Source: Amylostereum areolatum
Taxonomy: Eukaryota; Basidiomycota; Agaricomycetes; Russulales; Stereaceae
Direction of reading: 5' to 3'
NCBI GenBank assembly: GCA_012932865.1
Contig: SAXG01000019.1
Location: 682,001-746,000 of the forward strand
DNA length: 64,000 nucleotides
The translations under genes were made by a program, and so were the position numbers. Shown one piece after another: positions 51,015 through 62,697 of this stretch (position 1 is the first letter of the stretch; the number at the start of each line of letters is the position of its first letter). The notes beneath the pieces were generated by a model. The model searched no databases. It saw only the letters and a list, made by a program, of their open reading frames with translations, and was not told the DNA's origin.

Positions 51015-52222
51015 GTGCACATCAGCAAAACACCACTTACTTGGGGGTGACCTTAGGGCCTTGGGCAAGTCCCTCAAGGGCCCAAGGTCCCAAGGATTTT
51101 GTCCTTGGAAAAGCTAGGTCACTTACTGGCCCAAGGTCTGAGACATCTTGGCAAGGCTCCCAAGACCCCTCAAGTACATCACACAGAAGCCCCCAGCCAG
51201 GCTCATATCCTCAAAGGATCTTGACCAGTACCCCCAAGTACCATAAGCAAAGGTTCAAGGGTTGATCAAGAACTGATTTTATCCCATATCATTGCATTTA
51301 GAATCAATAAAAGCATATTTATTATTGTACTACTGGATACATGCATGACTAAACACATAGGAATGGATAGGTGTGTGGAAGGCGTGGCGGACGAGACAGA
51401 CGTGGCGGACATGGTAGACGAGACGGACGAGACAGACGTTGGGTGCGAGGGAACGGCCAGAGCGACGAGACGGAGGTGACGGGCGTAGCCACGCGACATC
51501 GCAGCGGCCGACGCGGGCAACGAGGAGACGCGGGCAACGGGAATGGCAATGGGCGCGGCGAGCGGGTGAAGAGGACGACGAGGGTGACGAGGGTGACGAG
51601 GGTGGCGCGGGTGACAAAGGCGGCGCGGGTGACAAAGGCGGCGCGGGTGACAAAGGTGGTGCGGGTGACAAGGGCGGCGGGGGTGATGAGGGCGACGCGG
51701 TTGACGAAGGTGGTGCGGATGACGAGGGCGGCGTGGGTAACAAGGGACGTGGTTGACACAGGTGGTGCGGGTGACGAGGGCGGCACGGGTGACGAGGGCG
51801 GCGCGGTTGACGAGGGCGACGGGCGCGACGGGAGCGGCGTGAGCGGCGAGGCAGCGAGGGCAGCGTGGGCGGCGAGGGTGACATGGGCGGCGACGATGAC
51901 AGGAGTGGCGACAACGACGGGAGAGGATGGTAGTGGTAGTTGAGAGAGTGTGAGTGACGTGGCGACAAGCGCTGAAGAAGTTGAGCGTCAATCACATGAC
52001 TAGACAGCACTCGAAATGTGCTAAGTCCATTTTGTCGGAAACCCCCAAGCTATACTCGAAAAATGAAAGCTTCAAAGTAAATACACACAAATGAAAGGTC
52101 TTTCCCAAGGACCACAAAATAATGCAAGGTCACAAGCTATTTCCAAGCCAGATCCCCCAAGTCCAAGCTGACTTCTCAAGCCCAAGGATAGCTCCAGCAA
52201 ATGGTGTTTTGCTGATGCAGGT
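51015..52222. mobile_element. hAT-like non-autonomous element, 1.19 kb
   Basis: The ends CAGCAAAACACCA (51023) and TGGTGTTTTGCTG (ending 52214) are inverted repeats of 13 bp, imperfect to about 20 bp. The adjacent 8-mers GTGCACAT and ATGCAGGT agree at five of eight positions, a possible decayed 8-bp duplication. Both subterminal regions are full of CCAAG/CTTGG motifs. The centre is a GC-rich minisatellite, and no transposase is present. Confidence 0.75.
51365..51935. repeat. GC-rich minisatellite, 9/18-bp units
   Basis: Units such as GCGGGTGACAAAGGCG recur in 18-bp steps, mixed with 9-bp GACGAGGGT units. The array keeps long ORFs open on both strands (for example 51991-51266 minus), which are best seen as repeat translations. 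Confidence 0.85.
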
Positions 52223-52703
52223 CGGTGTGCAGGTCAATATGCTGAGCATGTGAAAGATATGAGAGAATGTTCTTCGGATGAGCCATGCCGTTGGAGAATG
52301 TTTGAGGGTGATACGGAATTGATATGGTAAGAGGGTATCCTCGCACCCGTGCAAAGAAAAGGGTTTGCTTGCCTGGCATAGTGGCTATTGACATTGCCCA
52401 AAGCTCAGAAAACCCTAGCATTATGGCACACCAACGGCGACACACTGCCATCAGTGACATCCACCCGGTGTTGAGTACCCCCGAACGGGAACACCGAATG
52501 GGGTCGATGAGCATGCAAAAAGCGAAGATGGTACGTAGAATTCTGCGAGGGAGGATCGCCGCTGTGGACAGCCGGTTGGCCGTTTGGATTACAGTGTAAG
52601 AGATGCTATTGATTGCGAGAATGGTGCTGTGAAGGTTGTGAAGGACTTCCCTCCGAGCCTCGTAAGAGCGTGGAGATGAGCACTTGTGGGCGAGATGGAT
52701 CAA

Positions 52704-53685
52704 TTTGTCTAGTTTGTTGACCTTAGTTATTAATGGAAGAACGGTGCTATCCAGTCTTGATCTGGGAGAGCAAGGATAAGCATATATTATTCAATGACAC
52801 CATACTAAGACCGACACTTGATGAATGGATGGACTTACACAATATCCTGCACATCTGAAGATAGAGCATCTGCAGCTACACAACAAAATTGTAGATTGCA
52901 TGCAACCTATAGAGACATTTGGGACATACAAAAACTCTCCGACAAAACATGAGCCTCGTTAGGTTGTCTCAGTTGAGGTTGTGTAATTGTGAAGCGGAGC
53001 CTATTTGTAGCATGCCGAAGCTGCATTATGCGAACTACAAGGTCGAGAACTGTGTCTTCTGGTAGTGGACCATGGTCTTTGCATGTTATTGGTATCGATG
53101 TGTGCATATCTTCCTATATGCAGCAATATACGTGAGTAAATGACCGACAGTGATCGAGACGAGATAATGTACTGACCACAAATGTCTGCGCTAGACTTAG
53201 GAGTGTGTGCCATCCGGCGGGAGAATTGATAGAGATGGGGTTCATGAAGAAGCGATAGAAGGGATCAAGGGCACAAGCAAACAAGACGAGCATCTGACCT
53301 CGACCTCATTGAGGCTCGCCCGTATTTAAGGTTGTATGAGAATGCATCTGATCACTGAGCATATCAGTTATGGCTAGAGCGGGCCTCGACGGTAGAGTAA
53401 AGAGCAGAGAAAAACAAAAGGAATCTACAAAAGGAATAGAGACTGATGAGAAAAGAACCGGGTGAACATACGAGCCATACGAAATGACCAACTCGAAAAA
53501 CCTTGATATGTAGTATAGAGTTCAACTTCAGGAAGCGCTGTAGACATAGTACATCAACGTCCAAGGACTGAATAATAGACAGAAAAAGGGAGACAAGGGT
53601 CAGGAATCGAGTAGATAGATGGCATCAATATAAATGAATGGGAGCTGGTAACACATCCGTAAGGACAGTGAGTTCCTCCGGCGAC
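52704..53685. other. no supported gene
   Basis: Small minus-strand ORFs (52907-53107 and 53001-53213) and a short one at 53306-53564 show no family features. The region includes the 5' flank of the F-box gene and the 3' flank of the gene at 53686. Confidence 0.4.
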
Positions 53686-54552
53686 TTATACTGGGCTAGG
53701 CATTGTTTCAGTAGGTTGTGACAATCTGAAACCACCAACACGGAGTATAAAGGAGTTCCAATTGTCAAATGTACGCATCTCGTGCGGACACATACGATCC
53801 GGGAATTGCGTCCTGCACGGAATCAGCTTGCGGCGGCTGAACACGAAAGACGTAATGTCATAGCCGCACTCGAGATACTTGGCCCAGGTCATCTGGGTAA
53901 GGATTTCCCCTTGTCGTGCAGGAAGAAGGCACACGCTAGAGGCTAGTATGTACTCTGGATAAGCACAAGCTACGACATCTGCTGACAGATAGTTGACAGA
54001 CAGTGTCGACCAGCTGGCGATGATTGGCATGAGTGCACCACATGCTCTAGCGGCTATGTGCACATGGACGGTCTTTCCATCCGACGGGCGAAGTAGCGGA
54101 ATACGGTGCAATACACCAACATTGATGGCACTGTTGTCCAGGAATTGGGGGGAGTGTGGGATGAAGTGAGTCTTGTACCCCTCGTGATTGATCAGGAAAT
54201 ACAGGATGATGGCTAGTGGATCAGGAAACGCGCGTCCAATAGGACTTGGGGGACAAAAGATATCCAAGTTAGATGGAGTCCAATTGAAGGGTCGAGAGAA
54301 GAAATAGATTGCAACAGATCCGCCGACGACACTTTCGGTCTCGGCTAAGACACGAAGGAACTCCGGAATGTCGACGACGAAACACTTGAAGGCAGCGTTG
54401 CGAGAAAGTCGCATGTATTGATAGGTAAGAGTGTAGAGAAAAGGATTGGTCATGAGGAGAGCAACAAGTGTTGGGAACTCGCAGTAAGTCATGACTTCGA
54501 AGAAAATGTCACCGACAATGTGATCCATGGCTGAAACGGGGCGAACTATCAT
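53686..54552 (-). CDS. unknown basidiomycete protein, NTase-like motif
   Basis: This intact 288-residue ORF has its ATG at 54552; a second ATG eight codons in is also possible. The N-terminus (DHIVGDIFFEVMTYCEFPTL, then VALLMTNPFLYTLTYQYMRL) resembles a degenerate F-box-like helix pair. Residues about 76-102 read VVGGSVAIYFFSR, then PSNLDIFCPP. A GGS loop followed by an LDI strand resembles a nucleotidyltransferase fold, with Asn where the first metal-binding Asp is expected. The C-terminal half is shared with the fragment at 55024-55506. The promoter is an 88-bp tandem duplication. I do not know the function. Confidence 0.65.
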   Translation of the reverse strand: MIVRPVSAMDHIVGDIFFEVMTYCEFPTLVALLMTNPFLYTLTYQYMRLSRNAAFKCFVVDIPEFLRVLAETESVVGGSVAIYFFSRPFNWTPSNLDIFCPPSPIGRAFPDPLAIILYFLINHEGYKTHFIPHSPQFLDNSAINVGVLHRIPLLRPSDGKTVHVHIAARACGALMPIIASWSTLSVNYLSADVVACAYPEYILASSVCLLPARQGEILTQMTWAKYLECGYDITSFVFSRRKLIPCRTQFPDRMCPHEMRTFDNWNSFILRVGGFRLSQPTETMPSPV

Positions 54553-54568
54553 GGTTGCCTTTGTTCGT

Positions 54569-54744
54569 GTTGCTGTGTTTTATACCTGTCCAGAATTGCT
54601 ATCATGGTCTGCTAAACACGGTTAGGACAAGATATATTTGATTTGCCAAGCATGAAGTTGCTGTGTTTTATACCTGTCCAGAATTGCTATCATGGTCTGC
54701 TAAACACGGTTAGGACAAGATATATTTGATTTGCCAAGCATGAA
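54569..54744. repeat. perfect 88-bp tandem duplication carrying a TATA box
   Basis: 54569-54656 and 54657-54744 are identical. Each carries TATAAAA on the minus strand (54578-54584 and 54666-54672) upstream of the ATG at 54552. The proximal box is only about 30 nt from the ATG; the distal one leaves room for a leader of about 90 nt. Confidence 0.95.
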
Positions 54745-55023
54745 GTTACAATATGGAACCAAAATGCGACTGTCTGTATCCTCTGATACCGTGCATAGGA
54801 GTAGTAAGCAAAGTTAGTCGTAGAGCATGTCAGAAATTACACGAAACATTACATCCGAGTCCATCGAATAAGCATGCAACCTATGAAACGAATGAGCATA
54901 CGGTGCCTAGTCATCTTCTGCAATAGGGACGACATTATCCTCTTCGGAGGTATGTCCTAGGATGATCGTGTTCCCAGTCACTGCTGTCGATCCAACATAT
55001 ATCAAGGTAACCCATATACCTCT

Positions 55024-55506
55024 TCATTCAGTCCAATCAGAATGTGCATGCTGGTAGAAAGAGAGACGAGCCACATGGCAGTCTCGGAAAGTGCGAGCTG
55101 CGTGTGGACAATGGATAATGGCATCATCATCATAACTCTCGTACTGCTCGCCCTTATCAGCAGCGGCAAACAGAATGAGGCAATATCCATGATCAAGGAC
55201 CGCGGCCCAAGAAGATACATCTGTCGGTTGATAAAGCTGATGAGGGGTAATGATGTCGTAGCGTCGGAATGTCGCTGGAGGGTAAGGACAGACAATTTCA
55301 TCCACAGTGATGATGTTCATGTAAAGGGTGTTGTGTAAGTGAGGGACGAGAGAAAGGGGGCTGTTCATGGCACTCTGAGTAACAAGGATGAAAGTATCCG
55401 TGCGCGAACTGTGTTGAAGATAGTAATGCGGATGGTCTCTAGCTTCAACTACATTATGTAATATGTGACGGAAAGGAACGGAAGGTTCTGGGAAGAACTG
55501 GAACAA
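55024..55506 (-). pseudogene. paralogue fragment of the 53686-54552 gene
   Basis: The 160-residue ORF aligns by eye with the C-terminal half of its neighbour. YMNIITVDEIVCPYP corresponds to VNYLSADVVACAYPEY, SWAAVLDHGYCLILF to TWAKYLECGYDITSFVF, and HCPHAARTFRDC to MCPHEMRTFDNW. The N-terminal half is not found upstream. A further short open stretch after the stop (EEDNVVPIAEDD, near 54910-54950) may be its old C-terminus. Confidence 0.55.
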
Positions 55507-56025
55507 TATGGAATCAGCTATGCGAGGCTGTGCGAAGCATGTGATTCTTACTGTACGCTTTCACATGAAAGCTGTGGTGGATGACTGAGCGCACTTTTGG
55601 CGCTGATTAATTATGCTACACTATGGCACCACTTTCTTACGGCTTTTATGATTGGCTCTTATGGCACAGCAGTTTGGGTATATAAGGCTCTTGTATTTCG
55701 TCCTGCCTCCTCACTTGAAGTACCCCTTCGACTGAGGTGAGCAAACCTTTATACCTTCTACTTATTTCTCTCTGGCTTACATACCTTACTATAGCGTCTC
55801 ACTGACTTGGATAAGTCTGTTCAACAGGTTATGGGCCCTGGCCTATCTATCTAGCCCTCAAGTCGTACAAAGTTCTTCAAAGGCGAGTAACATTCATTTG
55901 TCCCACTCGCTCCCCAATTTGCTTGACCCTGGGCCTTGCATTGTGTCCTCACCCTAAAGGGGTAACACAAGCGTGGCGAGGGAGCCCTGAAGCGGGCAGA
56001 AGCCGTTGCAAGTCCTCTTGCCCTC
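55507..56025. other. no supported gene
   Basis: Nothing coding is recognised between the paralogue fragment and the Gypsy-E 3' LTR. Confidence 0.4.
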
Positions 56026-56397
56026 TGTTAGGGATCGGTCCAGTGACTGGCAGATCACCCAAGTCACCCAAAGAGAGAGAGAAAGGAGGATGGATTGGCG
56101 GGAGAGGGTCCAAGTCCAGGCGTAGGGCCGAAGCAGTACGTGGGGAACGAAGAGGATAATCTAAGGAAAAGTGACACAGAGGAGAGCCTTATATATGTAC
56201 AGGATTGATGATGCGAGAATGGTGCGAGTGGGAGAGAACAATAAGGAAAAGGAAGGGGGAGGACGTGGTCCAGAGCAATGATGTCATAGATGGAAAGATA
56301 AGAGAAGTCAGGCTGATGATGTCATGTGATGGGAAATGTAATCATGTGACTGAACACGATGCAACGAAAAGGGAAAGGATTGAGGCAATCCGTGACA
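56026..56397 (-). repeat. Gypsy-E 3' LTR
   Basis: From TGTTAGGG to CCGTGACA on the plus strand. It matches the solo LTR at 27443-27815. The neighbouring minus-strand purine tract reads AAAGAGGGGGTAA. Confidence 0.9.
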
Positions 56398-59300
56398 TTA
56401 CCCCCTCTTTAAGGCGCGCTTTCGCCGGGAGCACAAGTTCATCGTCCATCGTAGATGCAAGAAATTCGGCCTGGGTCAGACCCAATGATTTTAGTGATCA
56501 TGGGGAATTGGGACGAAGGCGGTGGAACTCAGCGATAGCATCCTTGGCATGTGTTAATGCAGAGGCCGGTCTCCATTCGTTCTCAGAGTCGGGGTATCCA
56601 AGCCATTTGACGAGGTATTCAATGCCGCGTTTGTTGCGTGTGGGTCGTGAGTCGAGGATGGCTTCAATCTTGTACTCCTTGTCTTCATCAATCAGTTCTG
56701 GAGGCGGTTGAGTGAAGTTGGGGCCATGGGCATCCGTCTCTTTGTACGCTGAGAGAAGCGAGGCATAGAAGACAGGGTGGATATGCCATTTAGGGGGAAG
56801 TTGAAGGCGGTAAGTCACTGGTCCGAGGACGTCAGTGATGGTGAATGGGCCGTGTCATTTTGCTGCGAGCTTAGCTTTTGGACGTGTGGTCTTCAGGTTC
56901 TTACCATCCAGCCAGACTTTGTCACCAACTTCAAAACGCACTCCTTCCTGTGTTGAGTCGCCATTGTAGCGCTTCATCAGGTTGCGTGCCGTTTCAAGAC
57001 TGGCCTGTGATTCCTTGCGTATTTCTTCAAGGTGCTAGAAGTGTTCTTCGACGGCAAGGTTCTTGGAGATGGGGTTGACAGAGGGGATCATTGTCGGTAG
57101 GAAACTGTAAAGCAGCTCGAATGGGGCGCGACCTGTAGCTGAATGGACACGAATGTCGTGTGAAAATTCAACGAAGGGGAGGTACTTCACCCAGTCGTCC
57201 TGCTGATAGTTGCAGAATGCCCGAAGGTACTGCTCGAACTCTTGGTTCGCCCATTCGCTTTCACCATCTGTTTGAGGGTGGTACGCTGTGCTCATCAAAG
57301 CCTTGATTCCGAGTTTGGCGCAAGTCTCCTGCATAACCTTGCTTGCATACTGTGGGCTGCGGTCGGAGATCATCTGTTTCCACAGCCTGTAGTGTTGCCA
57401 CACACGGTCCAGCAAGATGTCGACGGTGCCATTGCTGTCAATTTTTTTGGTGCACGGTGCAATGCAGATGGCCTTGGAGAGGCGGTCTACGATCATGCAG
57501 ATAGCATCATATCCATCCGAGGGAGGCAGATCAGTAACAAAGTCGGTTGTGATCACCTCAAATGGGTGTTCTGGGACTGTGTTAGGGATCATGTCGACAT
57601 GGGGGTGCTGGGGACGGTTCTTGGTCGCTTGGCAAACAGCGCATCCTTCAACATAGTCGCGTACAAAGACCGACATCCCTGGCCACCAGTATTCTCGGCT
57701 GAGGAGTTTATACATTTTGTGGCGACCTGGATGTCCTGCCATTGGTGAGTCGTGGAATGACTTGACAATGTCACAACGTAGCTCGATGTCTGCAGGTACA
57801 TAGACCTTCCCTCTGAACAGAATCATCCCATCTTCCAGGTTCCATTCTTGAAGATCCTTAACAAGTGATCGTGGCCCGTTGCGAAGGATAGCATCCATGG
57901 CTTGTACAACTTCAGCGTCTTTGGTGCGCGCATCTTGGATGCGTCGGCGTAGGTCAGCATCGCCTATGGTGGTTACAGTGCGCGATCTAGTGGCGCGGAT
58001 ACGGAAGTACTTGGGATCTAGGAGGACACGTTCCTTGTTGTCGTTCTCGACCCCCTCTTTAAGGTCAGGGTGTCTGGACAATGGATCTGGTCGATGGTGA
58101 AGGCCCGGCTTGTGCGTTAGTGTGAAATCGAAGCGCGTGAGGAATAACGCCCAGCAGGCCTGCTGACGACTCAGCTTTTGTGCTTCCTTGAAGTACTCCA
58201 GGTTCTTGTGGTCTGTCCAAATCTCGACTGGATGAGTTGCGCCTTCCAGGTAGTGCCGCCAAGCTTCAAGTGCCCGAATAATTGCCAGCAGTTTCTTGTT
58301 GTGGATGTCGTAGTTGCATTCCGGCTCAGTAAGCGACTTGGACAGGTAGGCAACAGGATGGAGGTGACCATCTTGGCCGCGTTGGGAGAGGATGCCTCCA
58401 GTTGCAAAGTTTGAGGCATCGACTTCTACCAAGTACGGTTTCGACGGGTCAGGAAGAATCAGGACAGGGGATGAGGTGAATGCAGCTTTGAGGACAGCGA
58501 AGGCGTCTTGACACTCTGCAGTCCAGTTCCATGGATGGTCCTTTTTGGTCAGTTGAAACAGGGGGCGTGCAACCTTGGAGAAGTCCTTGATGAAGCGACG
58601 GTAGAAGTTTCCAAACCCAGGAATGACTGGACATCCTTGACATTACGAGGGGTGGGCCACTCCGTAATGCCTGCTACCTTGACAGGGTCCATAGCAATCT
58701 GGTCATGTGAGATAATCAAGCCGAGGTACTCGACAGAATCCTGTTCGAAGACACATTTCTCTGGCTTGAGGAAGAGGTCATTGTCCTTCAGGCGTTGCAG
58801 CACCTGCATCATCAGTTCACGGTGTTCTTCGAGTGTCTCTGTGAAGACAAGGATGTCGTCCATGTAAATGACGACCTTGCCACCGTCGATGAGATCCTTG
58901 AAAAGTCCGTTCATCATTGCCTGGAATGTTGCAGGAGAATTCATAAGGCCAAAGAACATCACCAGAGGTTCGTACAGCCCGCGGTTCGTTTTGAAAGCGG
59001 CCTTCCACTCGTCTCCTTCCTTGATATGGACATTGTTGTATCCCCAGCGGATGTCCATCTTGGAGAAGACCTTGGCACCCTTGAGTTTGTCAACAAGCTC
59101 AGAGATGAGTGGGAGTGGGTATTCGTTCTTGACAGTGCCTTTATTCAACGCTCGATAGTCCTGTACAGGACGAAGCTTCCCATCCTTTTTCTTGACAAAG
59201 AAGAAGGGACTCGCCATGGATGATTTCGACAGGCGAATGTACCCCTTCTTGATGTGTTCATCGAGGAAGCTATCCAGCTCTTGCTGCTTGGATGGGGTCA

Positions 59301-60373
59301 AAGGATACACCTTGCAAGCCTTTGGTTGGAAGTCTGGTTTCAGGTCAATAGCATGGTCCCAGGGACGTTGCTCAGGCAGACGTTCAGACGTAGCTTTGTC
59401 GAACACCGACTTGAACGAGCAATATTGCTCAGGGACCATATCTTCAAATGTTTTCGTCTTGATATCAGCCGCCTGTTCCACAAGCTGTTGCACCTTGGTG
59501 AAGGTGGCACGTATGGCGAGGTCGTTGGACTGTTCTTCTCATGCTAGTTGTTCAAGGGTGACTTCCTTTACGACTCCCGCAGCACGTAGGCCATCTTGGG
59601 CTCGTCGTCATCTTCTGTGAACCACTTTGCGCCTGAAGGTGTACCGCGGGGAGAACGAACACGAGCATGCTGTACACGGCGGGCAGGGATCACGTACTTT
59701 GTGTTGCTTGGGTGGTTGATCACCATGTGGACACGAGGTTCTTCGACTTCAACCTCGTCAGCTTCAACGATGTCAATGGGTGGTTGTGGCCCAGACCGAC
59801 GTTCAGGTTTGATGCGGAGCTTCTTGACCGGAGGTTTGTGTAGGACGCAAGTGGGCGGGCAGCGTGTCATGTCGACTTCTTCTCCATCCCAGTTGATTTC
59901 TGGGTTATGCTCCTTCAACCAGTCAGTTCCTAGGATCATTTTGTGATCACCGATGTCCGTGACAAAGAATTCGGCTGTTTCTTCATGATACGATTCTGTG
60001 GATTGCATGTAGATGCGAACACGCTGGGTAGTCGAATGACTACCCATCCCATTATGTTCTCCGTCCCATCTACATTGCGGACAGGGAGCAGGCGGTTGAG
60101 GGTATCTAACGAGAGCCCTTTCTTTTCTGCAAATCTTCGGTTAATGATAATGCCTTCAGCACCGCTATCCAGCAGCGCTTCAGCGTCGATTTTTCTTCCA
60201 GTGACTCGTCCAATCAGTTTGACATCCAGCAATATTGAGTGCGTGTGCCTATTCTTTGTGACTGTTGACAGTTTCAAGCAGGTTGGAAGGACACGCTCAC
60301 TGGATTGCATGGATGATAGTACAGAGAAATGATTTGACGATGCCATAGAAAAACCTTTGCCACCCACAGACAA
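56398..60373 (-). pseudogene. pol: Gypsy-E pol
   Basis: In order down from 60373: protease (ALLDSGAEGIIINRRF near 60170), RT ([20 protein letters not shown] near 59160, YMDD near 58860), RNase H (VEVDASNFATGGILSQ at 58430) and the integrase zinc site (DSPMAGHPGRHK, CAVCQATKN). The core (ITTDFVTDL, ISDRSPQYASKVM, DGESEWANQEFEQYL) and chromodomain (EYLVKWLGYPDSENEWRPAS near 56560-56620) follow. Frames change near 60000, 59540, 58600 and 57030. The DRGPQ motif is altered to DRSPQ. Confidence 0.87.
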
Positions 60374-60409
60374 CGCGACTGGGGGGCGTTCTCAAAATCC
60401 AAACCGCCA

Positions 60410-61425
60410 GCAAAATCCTTCAACATCGCCGCGGCCTCCTCATGCTCCTCCTTGCCCAACTTCTTCATCTTGTTGATCAGGACCGACATCTCCTTGACTG
60501 GATCCGCATTTGAGGTTGTTGCCGCTTGAGGGGACGAGGGAGCATGCACGGAGGGTACTCCTGAGTTTGAGTCAGTTTCCAACGCTCCTACACGTCTTCC
60601 ACTGCTCGAGTCCTTGTTTGGGCAGTCGCGCAGCATGTGACCTGGTTGGCGACAGAGGAAACAACCACCTTCCTTGTGCAGGCGCTCGCGTTCAGCATCA
60701 GTGAGATGTCCTGGACGCCCTCCTTGGGTGCTGACTGCTCCAACATGCGGTCCACTGCTGGTGGAGGATGAGGGTCGTGCGCTAGTGGTCGATGACGAGG
60801 TCTTCTGCTTCCGGTCTGCAGGTGATGTGAGCCGGCGGTTGTGGAGAAAGGCTTCATTGAGCGCATATGCACAAACCTTCCAGTCGTCAAGAGTGGTAGG
60901 GAGCGGCCAAGTCCTCTCGCATTCCTTGCGAAGGCCACTGTTCAATCCTTCTTTGAAGAAGTAGAGAACGGACTTGCCTTGGAATCCTGAGCATGGGAGG
61001 AGAGACTCAAATTCGGTGATGTACTGCTGCACGGGGTGGTTGCCCTGCCTGAGGTCTGCAAGGGCATTCTGAGAGGTGATAGTCTCATCAAACTGCTTGA
61101 AGTCCTTGTCGAACTGGGCGATGACCTCCTTGAGGGTGAGCCACTTTGCACGAGTGGTCGTACCCGCTGGCTTGTTATCCTTGGCATCAAGGATCTCCTC
61201 CTGGTGCAGCTCTGCCCATACGCCGGCGACTGAGCCTTCCATCAGGGAAAGCATCAGCTGTATCTGGTCATCATCGCTTGTGTACTTCTTGCTGTTTGCC
61301 CTAAGGAACATGCGGACGGCATTTTTGAAGCGACACGACTCTTTGTGATCGCCAGTGAAAGGTTTAGGCTTAACGCCTATCTCGCCGGTGGAGGGGGTGG
61401 GGGTGGTCGAGGCTGGTTGAGACAT
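60410..61425 (-). CDS. gag: Gypsy-E gag
   Basis: MSQPASTTPTP begins the frame at 61425. IGVKPKPFTGDHKESCRFK, SLMEGSVAGVWAELHQEE, FEQF-like KDFKQFDETITSQNALADL and YFFKEGLNSGLRKECERTWP form the capsid-like part. The zinc knuckle CFLCRQPGHMLRDC is complete (about 60625-60665). At the 3' end the slippery region reads GGATTTTGAG. One T fewer than in Gypsy-D removes the gag stop and puts a TGA in the -1 frame, so normal Gag-Pol fusion is lost. Confidence 0.82.
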
Positions 61426-62697
61426 GGTGGTTGCGGGCGGTTGAAATGGGGGAAGAGGGTTAACAGGGGCAGCAGGGGACTGATGGGGACTTTGAACGGC
61501 TGGAGAGCCTGGGGTAGAGGGGGGTAGGGGAACTGCAAGTGCGTTGCGGAGGGACGCGACACATTCATTGTGTGCAAGAGTGATCCTGTAGCATGCTTCT
61601 GCAGCGACCTCGAGTTCTTCATCTAAGAGGAATGGTTTTTCACCTGTGGTCCAGGTCCAACGATCAATGTCTGCGTCGTAGAAGCTGGGATACCACTCTA
61701 CGACTGCGCGTCCGTTCTTCTTGTAGGCGTACCACTTCTTTGTACGCTCGTCAAATCTGATACCAAGGGGAACAGACCAAGGCTGGTCTCGTCACGGTGG
61801 AGGTGGAGGGGAGCCTTCTTCTTGAGGAGCAGCGGCAACTTCTTCTCGTTTGGGGGTCTGGGGGTTATAGATACGGTCGTGCTCCTGCGCCGCAACATTG
61901 ATATCAGTCTGTTCGACGTAAGGGAAACCTTCCTCGTTGTTGAAGTACCACTGGGCAGTGACTCCGTCGTCGTGTGTCCAATGTACGGTTCGTCGTCCAC
62001 CGAGGGTGAGGGCGTAGTACTCGCCTGGGTTAGCTCCACGAGTGAAGCCGAGAGGGAAGTCTGGAGTGGTGGCACGGGGGGAGGATTCGGAAGCGATGGT
62101 GGTGTCTAGAAAAAGTCCGCCGCGATGGGGCGACGGCCTAAGAGGCGAGCGATGAGGTAGGAGGCTTTGAGAGCCTGGCGGATCTTGTGCTGATGACGAT
62201 GCTGTTGCAGCTCCTTGCGGTTGGTGATCGTTCGACGAAGAGGTGGTGGCGGAGTAGATTCGGGCGTAGGGAGGGCAAATTTATAGACGGTGGGGAAGCT
62301 TTGACGGACGAGTGATGGTGGCAGATGTGTGTTGGAACAGGTGTGCCAGGTGGGGGAATGGATGGAAAACTTGAAGCGGTTCTGATCTATATCGAAGCGC
62401 ACAACAACGCAAGCATAGAGGCAGAGGATCGTCTGCCTACCGTGACTGTGGTTCCAGCGCCACTCGTAAATGCGGCAGTTGACACCGTGGACTTTACAGG
62501 TGTGCTCTTTGCAGAGGAGCTCAAGAGCGTGTAGGCGATTGACAGTGACGGCGTCTTCTCGAGGCCAAGGGAAGGGAGCGTCGCGGTTGGAGTTGGTTTG
62601 GAGGTTGAATGCGATGAAGATCGGTTGATCGAGTGGTTCCAGGATGGGGGATTTAACGTCGTAAAGACGGCAAGGGATGTGGTGAAGTGGGTGTGGG
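61426..62697 (-). other. Gypsy-E leader with conserved reading frame
   Basis: The frame homologous to the Gypsy-D leader reads RLYDVKSPILEPLDQ, HGVNCRIYEWRWNHSHG and LLGRRPIAADFF, ending in a TAG at about 62106. A second segment (QWYFNNEEGFPYVEQTD, KKWYAYKKNGRAVVEW, DRWTW) leads to gag after frameshifts. Compared with Gypsy-D, about 27 bp just after the LTR, including the PBS, are missing. Confidence 0.6.

Larger units (their letters stand above)
49926..52703 (-). pseudogene. F-box/leucine-rich-repeat type gene, broken by insertions
   Basis: Reading down from 52703, residues about 50-110 form a basidiomycete-type F-box: LPRRILRTIFAFCMLIDP, then TGWMSLMAVCRRWCAIMLGF and SELWAMS. The frame is cut at 52214 by a hAT-like element and resumes at 51022 (CTFSDFKVTSLLIVHIHCCS). 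After an inverted duplication, LRR-like coding continues: LFTLHMDNILIPF, then ACPKLEYLSISNVLHPGD and TLSLLLACLR. From about 50500 a frame reads TTLNPLQTIILSACTYGLLQ. An AT-rich block (possibly an intron) follows, then PDGLVRVLIDSRPRWPGYLC to 49926. F-box proteins recruit substrates to SCF ubiquitin ligases. The large insertions and stops make this copy non-functional. Confidence 0.75.

Noticed and set aside
51266..51991. 241-residue minus-strand ORF rich in His, Pro, Arg and Leu, and a plus-strand partner.
   Set aside because: These are translations of a 9/18-bp GC-rich minisatellite with no other protein features.
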